Of a DNA stretch of 64,000 bases, positions 26,839 to 34,948 are shown piece by piece (the stretch's first letter is position 1; every line of letters begins with the position of its first letter). The stretch spans positions 27,216-91,215 of the forward strand of contig JBMTQX010000005.1 of the NCBI GenBank assembly GCA_049446715.1, given 5' to 3'. The position numbers and the translations under genes are program-made. The notes under the pieces were generated by a model. That model saw only the letters and a program-made list of their open reading frames with translations. It ran no database searches and was not told the DNA's origin. Origin of the DNA: Eutrophocola sp049446715 (GTDB lineage: Bacteria > Pseudomonadota > Gammaproteobacteria > Pseudomonadales > Pseudohongiellaceae).

Positions 26839-28044
26839 TTACCGGGGCGCTGCCCCGGTTTTTTTTGCCCGCAGCACGAGGATGACCTGGATCGTGGCCG
26901 CCAGTGTCACGGCCACCAGCACCAGCGCGCTGACCGGCAGCGGGGTACCGGTATAGATTAGGGCCAGGATGGGGCCGACCATGGCCCCGGTACTGAAGCG
27001 CAGCGTGCGTGTGACGGCCGAGGCGGAGCTGGCCTGGCGCGGAAACTCGATGAGCACCAGGGATTCGGCATTGACGGAGATGATGCCCAGGCTGCCGATG
27101 ATCATGAAAAAGCAGGCTACCGTCAGCGCCAGGCTGTTGGCCATGGCCGTGGCGATGAACAGCAGGCCGGCTGAGCACACGGCACTGGCCAGGCCCATGT
27201 ACATCATGCGGCGGGAGCCCTGCCGTGATACATGCCGGACGTTGATGAAGTTGGCCAGGATCAGGGATGCCGCAGTTGTGGTAAAGAGAAAGCCGAAGGC
27301 GAATTCAGACACCCCGAACCAGGTGATATAGAGGAAAGGCGCTGCGGTCAGGTAGGTGAAAAAAGCCAGGGATGACAGGAGGAAGGTCCCCAGGTAGGGG
27401 TAGATTGCACGGGAAGTGAGAATGAACAGGTAGTTGCGCAGGAAAGAGGTCGGCTTGTCATCGCTTTTTGGCGGCAGGGTTTCCGGTAGTTTCCAGATGG
27501 TCAGTCCGAGCACGACCAGGGCATAAAGCGACAGGACCAGGAAGATCGCGCGCCAGCTGCTCACGACTAACAGTGTGGATCCCACCAGGGGCGCCACCAA
27601 AGGCGCTGTCAGCATGATCATGGTGACGGTAGACATACCCTTGGCGGTGTCCTTCCCGAAACAGTCGCGAATGATGGCCGGAATCACCACCGTGGCAGCA
27701 CTGCCCAGGGCACCCTGGAAAAAGCGGAACAGCAAAAACCATTCGGCGTTCGGGCTGAAGGTCAGCCCCAGGGAGGCCAGGGCAAACCCGGTCAGTCCCA
27801 CCATGGCCAGCGGGCGGCGCCCGAAGCGGTCCGAAAGCGGTCCGAAAAACAGCATGCCGAAAGCGAATGACACCAGGAAAACACTGAGGGATAGCTGTAT
27901 GGTGCTGATTTCCGTGTTCAGGCTTTCTGCCATGCCCGGAATAGCCGGCAGATACATATCGATCGCCAGTGGCGGCAAGGCCGAGATCGATGCCATCAAT
28001 GGCAGGGGCAATTTGTCCTTGAGGGGATGCGCGGACTCTTCCAA
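26839..28044 (-). CDS. Bcr/CflA-family multidrug efflux MFS transporter
   Basis: The 401-residue protein has 12 predicted membrane helices. The Bcr/CflA block LAIDMYLPAIPGMA is in helix 1, and the MFS loop motif GPLSDRFGRRPLAMVG follows helix 2. Such proteins expel drugs such as bicyclomycin and sulfonamides by proton exchange. The predicted start is a TTG five bases after the exonuclease stop; an ATG at 27998 would shorten the N terminus by 16 residues. It is the last gene of a minus-strand run and its 3' end carries a plus-strand terminator. Confidence 0.88.
   Translation of the reverse strand: MEESAHPLKDKLPLPLMASISALPPLAIDMYLPAIPGMAESLNTEISTIQLSLSVFLVSFAFGMLFFGPLSDRFGRRPLAMVGLTGFALASLGLTFSPNAEWFLLFRFFQGALGSAATVVIPAIIRDCFGKDTAKGMSTVTMIMLTAPLVAPLVGSTLLVVSSWRAIFLVLSLYALVVLGLTIWKLPETLPPKSDDKPTSFLRNYLFILTSRAIYPYLGTFLLSSLAFFTYLTAAPFLYITWFGVSEFAFGFLFTTTAASLILANFINVRHVSRQGSRRMMYMGLASAVCSAGLLFIATAMANSLALTVACFFMIIGSLGIISVNAESLVLIEFPRQASSASAVTRTLRFSTGAMVGPILALIYTGTPLPVSALVLVAVTLAATIQVILVLRAKKTGAAPR
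26841..26866 (+). terminator. Intrinsic terminator at convergent gene ends
   Basis: ACCGGGGC and GCCCCGGT pair around GCT and are followed by eight T residues on the plus strand. The hairpin lies inside the last codons of the minus-strand efflux gene, so coding and termination signals overlap. A second small hairpin, GCCTGTC/GACAGGC, is at 26816-26834. Confidence 0.88.
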
Positions 28045-28049
28045 GCAGC

Positions 28050-28937
28050 TTAACCCAGATCCAGCCAGCGTTGCCTGAGGGCACCGCCAATGGCCAGCAG
28101 ATCGCTGATTTCCGAGAACGCCGGTTCGACAATCCCTTTCCAGCTCAGATCGGGCTCATCTTCGAAGCTCATGTCAGTCACTACCGTGGTGAGCAGCTTG
28201 TTCAGCGGCAACATGTCCTTGTGGGCATTGACGAGGGCCTGGGTGCGGGTGGCGCCGCGAAACTTCATGGCGGCGATGTGCTCAATGTTGTCGAGAACAT
28301 CTTCGACACTGGGAAACTTTTTCAGCAGACGCGAAGCCGTGGTGGCGCCGACTCCGGGAATGCCGGGAATGTTGTCTATCTTGTCGCCAGTGAGGGCCAG
28401 CATGTCGGCGATCTGTTCCGGCCGCACGCCAAAATGCTTTTCCACGCCATGATTGTTCAGCACCTTGCCGCGGGCAAAATCCCACCAGGCATCTTCTTCC
28501 CCGACCACCAGCTGGGCCAGGTCCTTGTCGGCACTGACGATGGTGACCGCCATACCCTGATCCCGCAGTCGCCGGGCCAGGGAGCCGATGATGTCGTCCG
28601 CCTCATAGCGCTCACTGGAAAAATTGGCGATGCCCACCGCGCTGCAGAAGTTGCGGCAATGGGCGAACTGCACTTTCAGTTCTTCCGGTGCCGGTTCGCG
28701 GTTGGCCTTGTATTCAGGAAACAGTTGCTTGCGGTAGGAATCGGTCTGGGCCGAGTCAAACGCGCAGGCCATGTACTGGGGTTGCTTCTGCCGGATCAAC
28801 TGGTAGAGAAAATCGCTGAAACCGAACACGGCATTGCTGGGGTTGCCCAGGCTGTCGGTGATGCTGTCGTCGTACACATACCAGGCCCTAAAAATATAGA
28901 TGCTGGAATCAATCAGGTAGGCGCGGGGCAGGGGCAT
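28050..28937 (-). CDS. 5'-3' exonuclease / flap endonuclease (PolA N-domain type)
   Basis: This 295-residue protein is a stand-alone version of the 5' nuclease domain of DNA polymerase I. Metal-binding acidic clusters are visible: LIDSS at the N terminus, CAFDSAQTDSYR, YEADDIIGSLA and SADKDLAQLV. The helix-hairpin-helix segment PGIPGVGATTASRLL contacts DNA. It would cleave 5' flaps or RNA primers. It is longer than E. coli Xni (about 251 residues), so I leave the symbol blank. It lies 55 bases after the omega-amidase gene and five bases before the efflux gene, probably in one transcript. Confidence 0.9.
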   Translation of the reverse strand: MPLPRAYLIDSSIYIFRAWYVYDDSITDSLGNPSNAVFGFSDFLYQLIRQKQPQYMACAFDSAQTDSYRKQLFPEYKANREPAPEELKVQFAHCRNFCSAVGIANFSSERYEADDIIGSLARRLRDQGMAVTIVSADKDLAQLVVGEEDAWWDFARGKVLNNHGVEKHFGVRPEQIADMLALTGDKIDNIPGIPGVGATTASRLLKKFPSVEDVLDNIEHIAAMKFRGATRTQALVNAHKDMLPLNKLLTTVVTDMSFEDEPDLSWKGIVEPAFSEISDLLAIGGALRQRWLDLG

Positions 28938-28992
28938 TACAAAGCGGTGTCTTGTTTAAGCGGACAGTTAATCGAATCAGGGCAGTCGCCGT

Positions 28993-29787
28993 TCAGTCAT
29001 CCAGCGAACTGGAGAGCAGGAAAGCATCTGCATCCAGGTGTGCCGGAAACTGTTCACGATAACCTGCCAGGTGAGACTTGCTCAGGGTCGCGGTAAAGCC
29101 CCCGATGTTGGTGCCGGCATCCAGAATGATTTCACCACTGGGGTCCACCACCATGCTATTGCCGGCATAGTCGAGATCGTTGCCATCCTTGCCCACGCGG
29201 TTGGTGCCGGCTACATAGGCCAGGTTTTCCATGGCTCGCGCCTTGAGCAGTGTTTGCCAGGCGTGGTCACGCGGAGCGGGCCAGTTGGCGGGGCACAGGA
29301 TGAGGTCGTAATTCAGCGATTCAGTATTGCGGCACCAGACCGGAAAACGCAGGTCGTAGCAGACCAGCGGCATGATGCGCCAGTCGCGCCACTTGATGAT
29401 GGGCTGGCGATTGCCGCTGCTGAAGCGTTTGTGCTCGCCAAGCATGCGGAACAGGTGGCGCTTGTCATAGTGACGGACCTTGCCTTCCGGGGTGACAAAC
29501 AACAGGCGGTTGTAGCGTTCCCCTTGTTCCTTGATGGCAATCGTGCCGCAAATGGCCGCCTGGTAGGAAGTTGCCATGAGGCGCATCCAGTCCACGGTTT
29601 CCCCGGACATGTTTTCGGCCACCGCCTGCCTGCTGTCATCAAAACAGCAGGTAAACATCTCCGGCAGCAGAATCAGGTCGGTGGTGTCGATGGTGGTATC
29701 AAGGATTTGCTCAAGAAGGTCCCTGTTGTCAGACGCTTTCTGCCACGGCAGGTTGGTCTGTACCAGGGATATTTTCAGGTCTTGCAT
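28993..29787 (-). CDS. Omega-amidase YafV-like (nitrilase superfamily)
   Basis: The 264-residue protein has the nitrilase catalytic triad in place: Glu43 in LLPEMFT, Lys109 in HYDKRHLF and Cys143 in PLVCYDLRFP. RHLFRMLGEHKRFSSG is typical of the YafV/Nit2 omega-amidase branch, which hydrolyses alpha-ketoglutaramate or alpha-ketosuccinamate made by glutamine transaminases in methionine salvage. That role would fit mtnA elsewhere in the window, but a functional link is only inference. Confidence 0.88.
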   Translation of the reverse strand: MQDLKISLVQTNLPWQKASDNRDLLEQILDTTIDTTDLILLPEMFTCCFDDSRQAVAENMSGETVDWMRLMATSYQAAICGTIAIKEQGERYNRLLFVTPEGKVRHYDKRHLFRMLGEHKRFSSGNRQPIIKWRDWRIMPLVCYDLRFPVWCRNTESLNYDLILCPANWPAPRDHAWQTLLKARAMENLAYVAGTNRVGKDGNDLDYAGNSMVVDPSGEIILDAGTNIGGFTATLSKSHLAGYREQFPAHLDADAFLLSSSLDD

Positions 29788-29844
29788 CGGGTAGCCGGAA
29801 GCGGTTGGGAGCTTGAAAAATCATAACCGCCCCCGGCGTGCTTG

Positions 29845-30693
29845 TCATCCCCATAATGCCGCAGCGTGATGCGTAATATGGTCTTCTATGAAGGATGCGA
29901 TGAAGAAGTAGCTGTGGTCATAGCCGGCGTGAAAGCGCAGGGTAAGCGGGTGACCGGCATCTTGACAGGCTTTATGCAGAATGAACGGTTTCAGCTGGCC
30001 ATGCAGGAAGTCATCCTCCTGGCCCTGATCCACCAGGATGTGCAGCTTCTCCTTGGCCTTGGCGACGAGGGCGCTGGCATCATACTGTTCCCAGGCAGAC
30101 TTGTCCTGACCCACGTAGTTGCCCAGGGCTTTCTCCCCCCACGGACAATTCATCGGCGAACAGATCGGCGAGAATGCCGACACGGCCTTGTACTTGCCAG
30201 GGTTCTTCAGGGCGATGGTCAGTGCACCATGACCGCCCATGGAGTGGCCCATAATGGAGCAGTTTTCGGTATCCAGCGGCAGATCGCTGCCGGCCAGCAC
30301 GGACGGCAGCTCCCTCGTGACGTAATCATACATGTGGTAATGGTCTGACCAGGGAGCCTGGGTGGCATTGACGTAGAAGCCGGCACCCAGACCAAAGTCA
30401 TACGCGCCGTCCGGATCATCCGGTACGCCTTCGCCGCGGGGGCTGGTATCAGGACAGACAATGGCCACACCGGTTTCAGCCGCATACTGCTGCGCGCCGG
30501 CCTTCTGGACAAAATTGTCATCGGTACAGGTCAGGCCGGACAGCCAGTAGACCACCGGGACATTTACCGATTCAGCCTGTGGCGGCAGGTAAACGGAAAA
30601 AATCATGTCGCATTTGAGCACGCTGGATGTGTGTTTCAGTTTAAGCTGCTTGCCGCCAAACATGGCATTGGCACTGACTTGTTCAAGACTCAT
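29845..30693 (-). CDS. fghA: S-formylglutathione hydrolase
   Basis: FghA releases formate from S-formylglutathione, the second step of glutathione-dependent formaldehyde oxidation. The 282-residue protein has the nucleophile elbow GHSMGGHG with Ser151, an oxyanion segment YWLSGLTCTDDNF with the family's Cys, and the catalytic His in YDHSYFF near the C terminus. It lies 84 bases downstream of frmA on the same strand, but an intrinsic terminator separates the two, which could lower its expression relative to frmA. Confidence 0.94.
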   Translation of the reverse strand: MSLEQVSANAMFGGKQLKLKHTSSVLKCDMIFSVYLPPQAESVNVPVVYWLSGLTCTDDNFVQKAGAQQYAAETGVAIVCPDTSPRGEGVPDDPDGAYDFGLGAGFYVNATQAPWSDHYHMYDYVTRELPSVLAGSDLPLDTENCSIMGHSMGGHGALTIALKNPGKYKAVSAFSPICSPMNCPWGEKALGNYVGQDKSAWEQYDASALVAKAKEKLHILVDQGQEDDFLHGQLKPFILHKACQDAGHPLTLRFHAGYDHSYFFIASFIEDHITHHAAALWG

Positions 30694-30724
30694 AGTGGGT
30701 GTCTCCGTAAATTACCATTTGTTC

Positions 30725-30764
30725 AAATAAAAACGGGGGGCAGGGCGAAAACCCGGCCCCCCGT
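30725..30764 (-). terminator. Intrinsic terminator between frmA and fghA
   Basis: On the minus strand ACGGGGGGC and GCCCCCCGT form a 9-bp stem with a smaller inner stem, followed by TTTTTATTT. It lies inside the frmA-fghA unit, so it either ends frmA transcripts or works as a partial terminator. Confidence 0.82.
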
Positions 30765-30777
30765 ATCAATGCCTGAA

Positions 30778-31881
30778 TCAGTACAGCACAACCGAGCGGA
30801 TACTTTCACCGGCATGCATCAGGTCGAAGGCCTTGTTGATGTCCTCTAGTGGCATGGTATGCGTAATGAGGTCATCGATATTGATCTTCTTGTCCATGTA
30901 CCAGTCGACGATCTTCGGTACATCGGTACGGCCGCGGGCGCCGCCAAAGGCAGTGCCTTTCCAGGAGCGACCAGTTACCAGCTGGAACGGACGGGTGGAG
31001 ATTTCCTGGCCGGCACCGGCGACACCGATGATATAGGACTCACCCCAGCCTTTGTGACAGCATTCCAGGGCCTGGCGCATGACGTTGACGTTGCCGATAC
31101 ATTCGAAGCTGTAGTCTACTCCGCCAGTCATCTGCACGATGTGATCGACCACGTTGTCGACCTTTTTCGGGTTGATGAAGTCGGTCATGCCGAACTTCTT
31201 GCCCAGGGCCTCGCGGTCCGGATTCAGGTCGATACCGATGATGCGGCTGGCGCCGGCCAGTTTGGCGCCCTGAATCACGTTCAGGCCGATTCCGCCGAGC
31301 CCGAATACGGCTACGGTGGAGCCAATTTCAACCTTGGCTTGGAACACCACGGCACCCACGCCGGTGGTGACACCACAGCCGATGTAGCAGATGGTTTCGA
31401 ACGGGGCGTCTTCACGCACCTTGGCCAGGGAAATTTCCGGCAGGACAGTGTAGTTGGAGAAGGTGGAACAGCCCATGTAATGAAGGATGGGCTTGCCGTC
31501 GAGAGAGAAGCGGCTGGTGCCGTCCGGCATCAGGCCTTGGCCCTGGGTGGCGCGCACCGCCTGGCACAGGTTGGTCTTGGGATGCAGACAGTATTCGCAC
31601 TGGCGGCACTCGGCTGTGTAGAGTGGGATCACGTGATCACCGGGTTTCAGGGATTTCACCCCTTCACCAACTTCCACCACCACGCCGGCACCTTCGTGGC
31701 CGAGGATGGCCGGGAAAGCGCCCTCAGGGTCATCACCGCTCAGGGTGAAGGCATCGGTATGACAGACACCGGTGGCTTTCAGTTCAACCAGGACTTCACC
31801 TGCTTTTGGACCTTCCAGGTCGACTTCACAGATTTCGAGTGGTTTGCCCGCCCCAAAGGCTACAGCAGCTTTCGTTTTCAT
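30778..31881 (-). CDS. frmA: S-(hydroxymethyl)glutathione dehydrogenase (class III alcohol dehydrogenase)
   Basis: FrmA oxidises the formaldehyde-glutathione adduct with NAD+. The 367-residue protein has catalytic zinc ligands Cys40 (GVCHTD) and His62 (GHEGAG) and a structural-zinc cluster Cys91, Cys94, Cys97 and Cys105 (CRQCEYC and NLC). The nucleotide-binding glycines are in VFGLGGIGL. No frmR repressor is adjacent. It diverges from a ferredoxin reductase gene with about 160 bases between them, which suggests that formaldehyde production and removal may share control. Confidence 0.96.
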   Translation of the reverse strand: MKTKAAVAFGAGKPLEICEVDLEGPKAGEVLVELKATGVCHTDAFTLSGDDPEGAFPAILGHEGAGVVVEVGEGVKSLKPGDHVIPLYTAECRQCEYCLHPKTNLCQAVRATQGQGLMPDGTSRFSLDGKPILHYMGCSTFSNYTVLPEISLAKVREDAPFETICYIGCGVTTGVGAVVFQAKVEIGSTVAVFGLGGIGLNVIQGAKLAGASRIIGIDLNPDREALGKKFGMTDFINPKKVDNVVDHIVQMTGGVDYSFECIGNVNVMRQALECCHKGWGESYIIGVAGAGQEISTRPFQLVTGRSWKGTAFGGARGRTDVPKIVDWYMDKKINIDDLITHTMPLEDINKAFDLMHAGESIRSVVLY

Positions 31882-32044
31882 TGGATGGTTCCTTATTTGT
31901 GACTTTATGATTGTTCTGAATGGTTATTCTGGCCAGGATATTGCATCCCGAATCTTGATAAACTGGGACAGCAAATATAGCCCGTTGCCCAGTCGATGTG
32001 TAGCCTTGGCTTCGAATTAGACCGTGCAAATAGCGAGGAAATTA

Positions 32045-33271
32045 GTGGAACAGACCTGTGTTGTTGTTGGTGCCAGTCATGCCGGTGGCCAATTGGCTGT
32101 CAGCCTGCGTCAGGAAAAGTGGGAAGGCAAAATTCTGGTGATCGGTGAGGAGCATTTCCTGCCCTACAACCGGCCGCCCCTGTCAAAAACCTTTCTTTCC
32201 GGCGAGAAGCATGTCGATGACATCCTGATCCGGCCCGAAGCCCAGTATGAAAAGGTCGGAATCGATTTCATGCTGGGCCAGCGTGTGACGGCAATCGATT
32301 GCCAGGCCAGAACCGTCAGCCTGGAAAGCGGGACCGAGGTGCCATATACCAAGCTGGCCCTGACCACCGGTGCCAGTGTCCGCAAACTGAATCTGCCGGG
32401 CGCCGACCTCAAGGGCGTGATGTACCTGCGCGATATCAGTGATGTCGAAAATATCCAGCCTTACGTTATCCCTGGAAAAAAAGCGGTAATTGTCGGTGGC
32501 GGCTATATCGGTCTGGAGACCGCGGCCATGCTGCGCAAGATCGGCATGGATGTCACCGTGCTGGAAGCTGCTGGCAGGGTACTGAACCGTGTCACGGCAC
32601 CGGTCATGTCGGCGTTCTATACCCGCGTGCATGAGGAAGAGGGCGTGCGTATCGTCACCAACGCCGGTGTCACCGGTTTTGCCGGCGACAAGCGTGTCCA
32701 GGAAGTGCTCTGTGGCGATGACGCCAGCTATTCGGCGGACCTTGTCATCGTCGGTATTGGCGTCATTCCCAATACCGGCATTGCCGAAGCCGCGGGACTG
32801 GAGACTGATAATGGCATCTGTGTTGATGCCCATTGCCGCACATCCGACCCCGACATCGTAGCCGCCGGCGACTGCGCCAACCATCACAATGTTTTCTATG
32901 ACATGCGACTGCGACTGGAAAGTGTGCAAAACGCCATGGACCAGGCCAAAGTGGCAGCAGCGACTTTATGTGGCAGGGAAATCCAGTATAATGCGCTGCC
33001 ATGGTTCTGGTCGGACCAGTATGACCTGAAACTCCAGATCGCCGGCCTTTCCAACGGGTACGATGATGTGGTTGTCCGGGGTGATCCGGAAGCAGGTCGC
33101 AAGTTTTCCGCCTTCTATTATTCCGGTGGCAAGGTGATCGCTGTTGATGCGATTAACAGTCCGCAGGAATTCATGATTGGCAAACAGATCATCACCCAAT
33201 CCCTGGCAGTGAACAAATCGCAACTGGCAAACCCAGAGGTGCCCATCAAATCACTGTTGGATAAATCTTGA
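32045..33271 (+). CDS. NAD(P)H-dependent ferredoxin reductase (putidaredoxin reductase-like)
   Basis: The roughly 408-residue flavoprotein has two Rossmann motifs: VVVGASHAGGQLA for FAD at the N terminus and VIVGGGYIGLETA for NAD(P)H. It also has YNRPPLSK and the late DIVAAGDCA, as in putidaredoxin, rhodocoxin and rubredoxin reductases. Two GTG starts are possible. The one at 32045 is chosen because GAGGAA lies just ahead of it and its N terminus (MEQTCVVVG) fits the family; the other, at 32024, adds seven residues. A matching 2Fe-2S ferredoxin follows 21 bases later. Such pairs feed electrons to cytochrome P450s or similar oxygenases, none of which is visible here. Confidence 0.9.
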   Translation: MEQTCVVVGASHAGGQLAVSLRQEKWEGKILVIGEEHFLPYNRPPLSKTFLSGEKHVDDILIRPEAQYEKVGIDFMLGQRVTAIDCQARTVSLESGTEVPYTKLALTTGASVRKLNLPGADLKGVMYLRDISDVENIQPYVIPGKKAVIVGGGYIGLETAAMLRKIGMDVTVLEAAGRVLNRVTAPVMSAFYTRVHEEEGVRIVTNAGVTGFAGDKRVQEVLCGDDASYSADLVIVGIGVIPNTGIAEAAGLETDNGICVDAHCRTSDPDIVAAGDCANHHNVFYDMRLRLESVQNAMDQAKVAAATLCGREIQYNALPWFWSDQYDLKLQIAGLSNGYDDVVVRGDPEAGRKFSAFYYSGGKVIAVDAINSPQEFMIGKQIITQSLAVNKSQLANPEVPIKSLLDKS

Positions 33272-33292
33272 ACCAGGAGCGTAATAAAGCTT

Positions 33293-33613
33293 ATGCCAGT
33301 AGTTACCTATATCAGCCATGATGGCGCCATAAACGAAATCGAAGTCACCAGCGGCAATTCTGTGATGCAGGGTGCCGTGGACAACATGATCGATGGCATT
33401 GTTGCCGAATGTGGTGGTTCGTGCAGTTGTGCCACCTGCCACTGTTACGTGGACGATGCCTGGAAGGACAAGATCCCGCCGGCCAGCGAGATGGAAAAAG
33501 ACATGCTGGAGTGTGTGCTTGAGCCGCAGGAAAACAGCCGCCTAAGTTGCCAGATCAAGGTCACTGGTGACCTGGACGGTTTGGTCGTGCGCCTGCCGGC
33601 CTCCCAGTTCTGA
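33293..33613 (+). CDS. 2Fe-2S ferredoxin (adrenodoxin/putidaredoxin type)
   Basis: The 106-residue protein carries the C-x5-C-x2-C cluster motif with Cys40, Cys46 and Cys49 (ECGGSCSCATC) and the fourth ligand, Cys86, in SRLSCQI. This is the vertebrate-type ferredoxin pattern used by P450 systems. Two extra cysteines, at 44 and 51, lie near the cluster. It is encoded directly after its likely reductase and is followed by a terminator at 33702-33727, so the pair forms a complete transcript. Confidence 0.93.
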   Translation: MPVVTYISHDGAINEIEVTSGNSVMQGAVDNMIDGIVAECGGSCSCATCHCYVDDAWKDKIPPASEMEKDMLECVLEPQENSRLSCQIKVTGDLDGLVVRLPASQF

Positions 33614-33701
33614 TATTTTTTGCCCGGCAGCGGAACTTTCCCCGCTACCGGTGTTCAGAAAGGGTGAGTAATGAAAACTCCCCTTTGAAGAAAATGCGTT
33701 G

Positions 33702-33727
33702 AAGCCCGGTTTACTGGGCTTTTTTTT
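33702..33727 (+). terminator. Intrinsic terminator after the ferredoxin gene
   Basis: AAGCCC and GGGCTT pair around a short loop and are followed by seven or more T residues. Confidence 0.85.
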
Positions 33728-33729
33728 GG

Positions 33730-34363
33730 CCTGAATTTCTTCCCCTGCCACCATCAATCCCGAGTCCCATCACGCTTTATCCTGTCTCATGTTGGTGCTG
33801 CAGCGCCCATTTCGGGGCAACATGATGTTATTCAGGCGTCACTCAATTAATTGATTTTAAGGTGCTTTTCAAATCCCTGCAGCCTGTTCCCCGGGGGATT
33901 TCCCCAGTAAAGCGGCAAAATTAACGAAAAGTTTCTACTAGCACTGAACAATCACCATAAACTGTGAACCCGGTAACATTTAAAAACAGGTGGCTGGGTC
34001 GTACCATGGCACTGTCGTGTTAGGACAGTGAGTAATCGTGAATCCGGCACAGCTAATCACGACAACCATCACCAGGCACTATCATGTTTAACTTATTATT
34101 CACAATGTAGCTTTGGCAGTAAGTTGAATGATATTCACCAGGGTAAATAGGATGTGGCCAGAGGCGCTGTACGCGTCGATGAGATCAGCCATTCTGAAGT
34201 TGGCTCCTAGGTCCTGCAGGAAATCATCGAGATTCTCAAACACCCGTTCCAGAAGGTCTGCTAGATAGGTAAAGGGCTTGTCTTCGTGCGTGATGGCGCT
34301 GACTGCCATGTCTGTAAAGGCACCGGCAAGATCAACGACAAGGCTTTCACCTAGCCTGCAGTT
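33730..34363. other. 634-base intergenic stretch with one doubtful short frame
   Basis: No recognised gene is present. A minus-strand frame at 34100-34309 could encode 69 residues (MAVSAITHEDKPF start, acidic and helical). The same frame stays open back to the mocA stop codon, which would give about 86 residues without an ATG. It may be a small gene or the remnant of one; I cannot assign a family. A short inverted repeat, TCGTGA/TCACGA, is near 34035-34062. Confidence 0.4.
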
Positions 34364-34948
34364 TTAGCGCAATCCCAGCGCTTCGGGATGATCCACATCC
34401 CGTAAAATGCCTTCGTCCGCCGTGTCCAGATGCCGGCATTTAGCCGCATATTTCTCCAGCAATGCCCGGGCGCCGCGATCACCTGACAGGCTGGCAATCT
34501 CATCGAAATAATCATAACTAAAGGCAACCGGATTGCCGCGTCTGCCTTCATGAAACGGCACAACAATCTCCCCGTCCTGCAAGGCATCTTTGATAGCGAT
34601 GTAGGTGTCTGGTTGCACCCATGGCATGTCGCCCAGGGCGATCAGGGCAGCATGCCACTGTGTTGCCTGGGCAATGCCGCTGGCCAGGCTGTTGGCCATG
34701 CCCGACTGTGGGTCGGTTGCCAGGCAGATCTGCCATTCGGGGGCAAAAGTATCGGCAAGGTCCTGGTCTTCCTGGCGCAGCACTAGCAGCTTGTGGGCAA
34801 AAACGTCTGGAATGGATTTCAGCGTAGCGGACAGCAGGGTGTTGCCATCAGGCAGGGTAGCCCGGCGTTTGTCGCTGCCAAAGCGGCGTCCGGCACCAGC
34901 CGCGAGCACGATTATGCCGATATCGCCAGCGGCATCGGCCATGGTCAC
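34364..34948 (-). CDS. mocA: Molybdenum cofactor nucleotidyltransferase (MocA-like)
   Basis: The 194-residue protein has the nucleotidyltransferase signature LAAGAGRRFGSDK near residues 15-27, ALGDMPWVQPDTY for metal binding and a RRGNPVAF segment. This pattern fits MocA/MobA-type enzymes that attach CMP or GMP to molybdopterin. Its partner XdhC is encoded directly upstream. The start is a GTG overlapping the xdhC stop by four bases, or an ATG two codons later. The pair would mature a xanthine-dehydrogenase-family enzyme that is not in the window. Confidence 0.85.
   Translation of the reverse strand: MTMADAAGDIGIIVLAAGAGRRFGSDKRRATLPDGNTLLSATLKSIPDVFAHKLLVLRQEDQDLADTFAPEWQICLATDPQSGMANSLASGIAQATQWHAALIALGDMPWVQPDTYIAIKDALQDGEIVVPFHEGRRGNPVAFSYDYFDEIASLSGDRGARALLEKYAAKCRHLDTADEGILRDVDHPEALGLR

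Noticed and set aside
28071..29096. A 341-codon plus-strand frame across the exonuclease and omega-amidase genes
   Set aside because: It is antisense to two recognised genes, has no family features and spans the gap between them only by chance.
30859..31902. A 347-codon frame antisense to frmA
   Set aside because: It mirrors the frmA codons exactly and has no independent start signal or motif.
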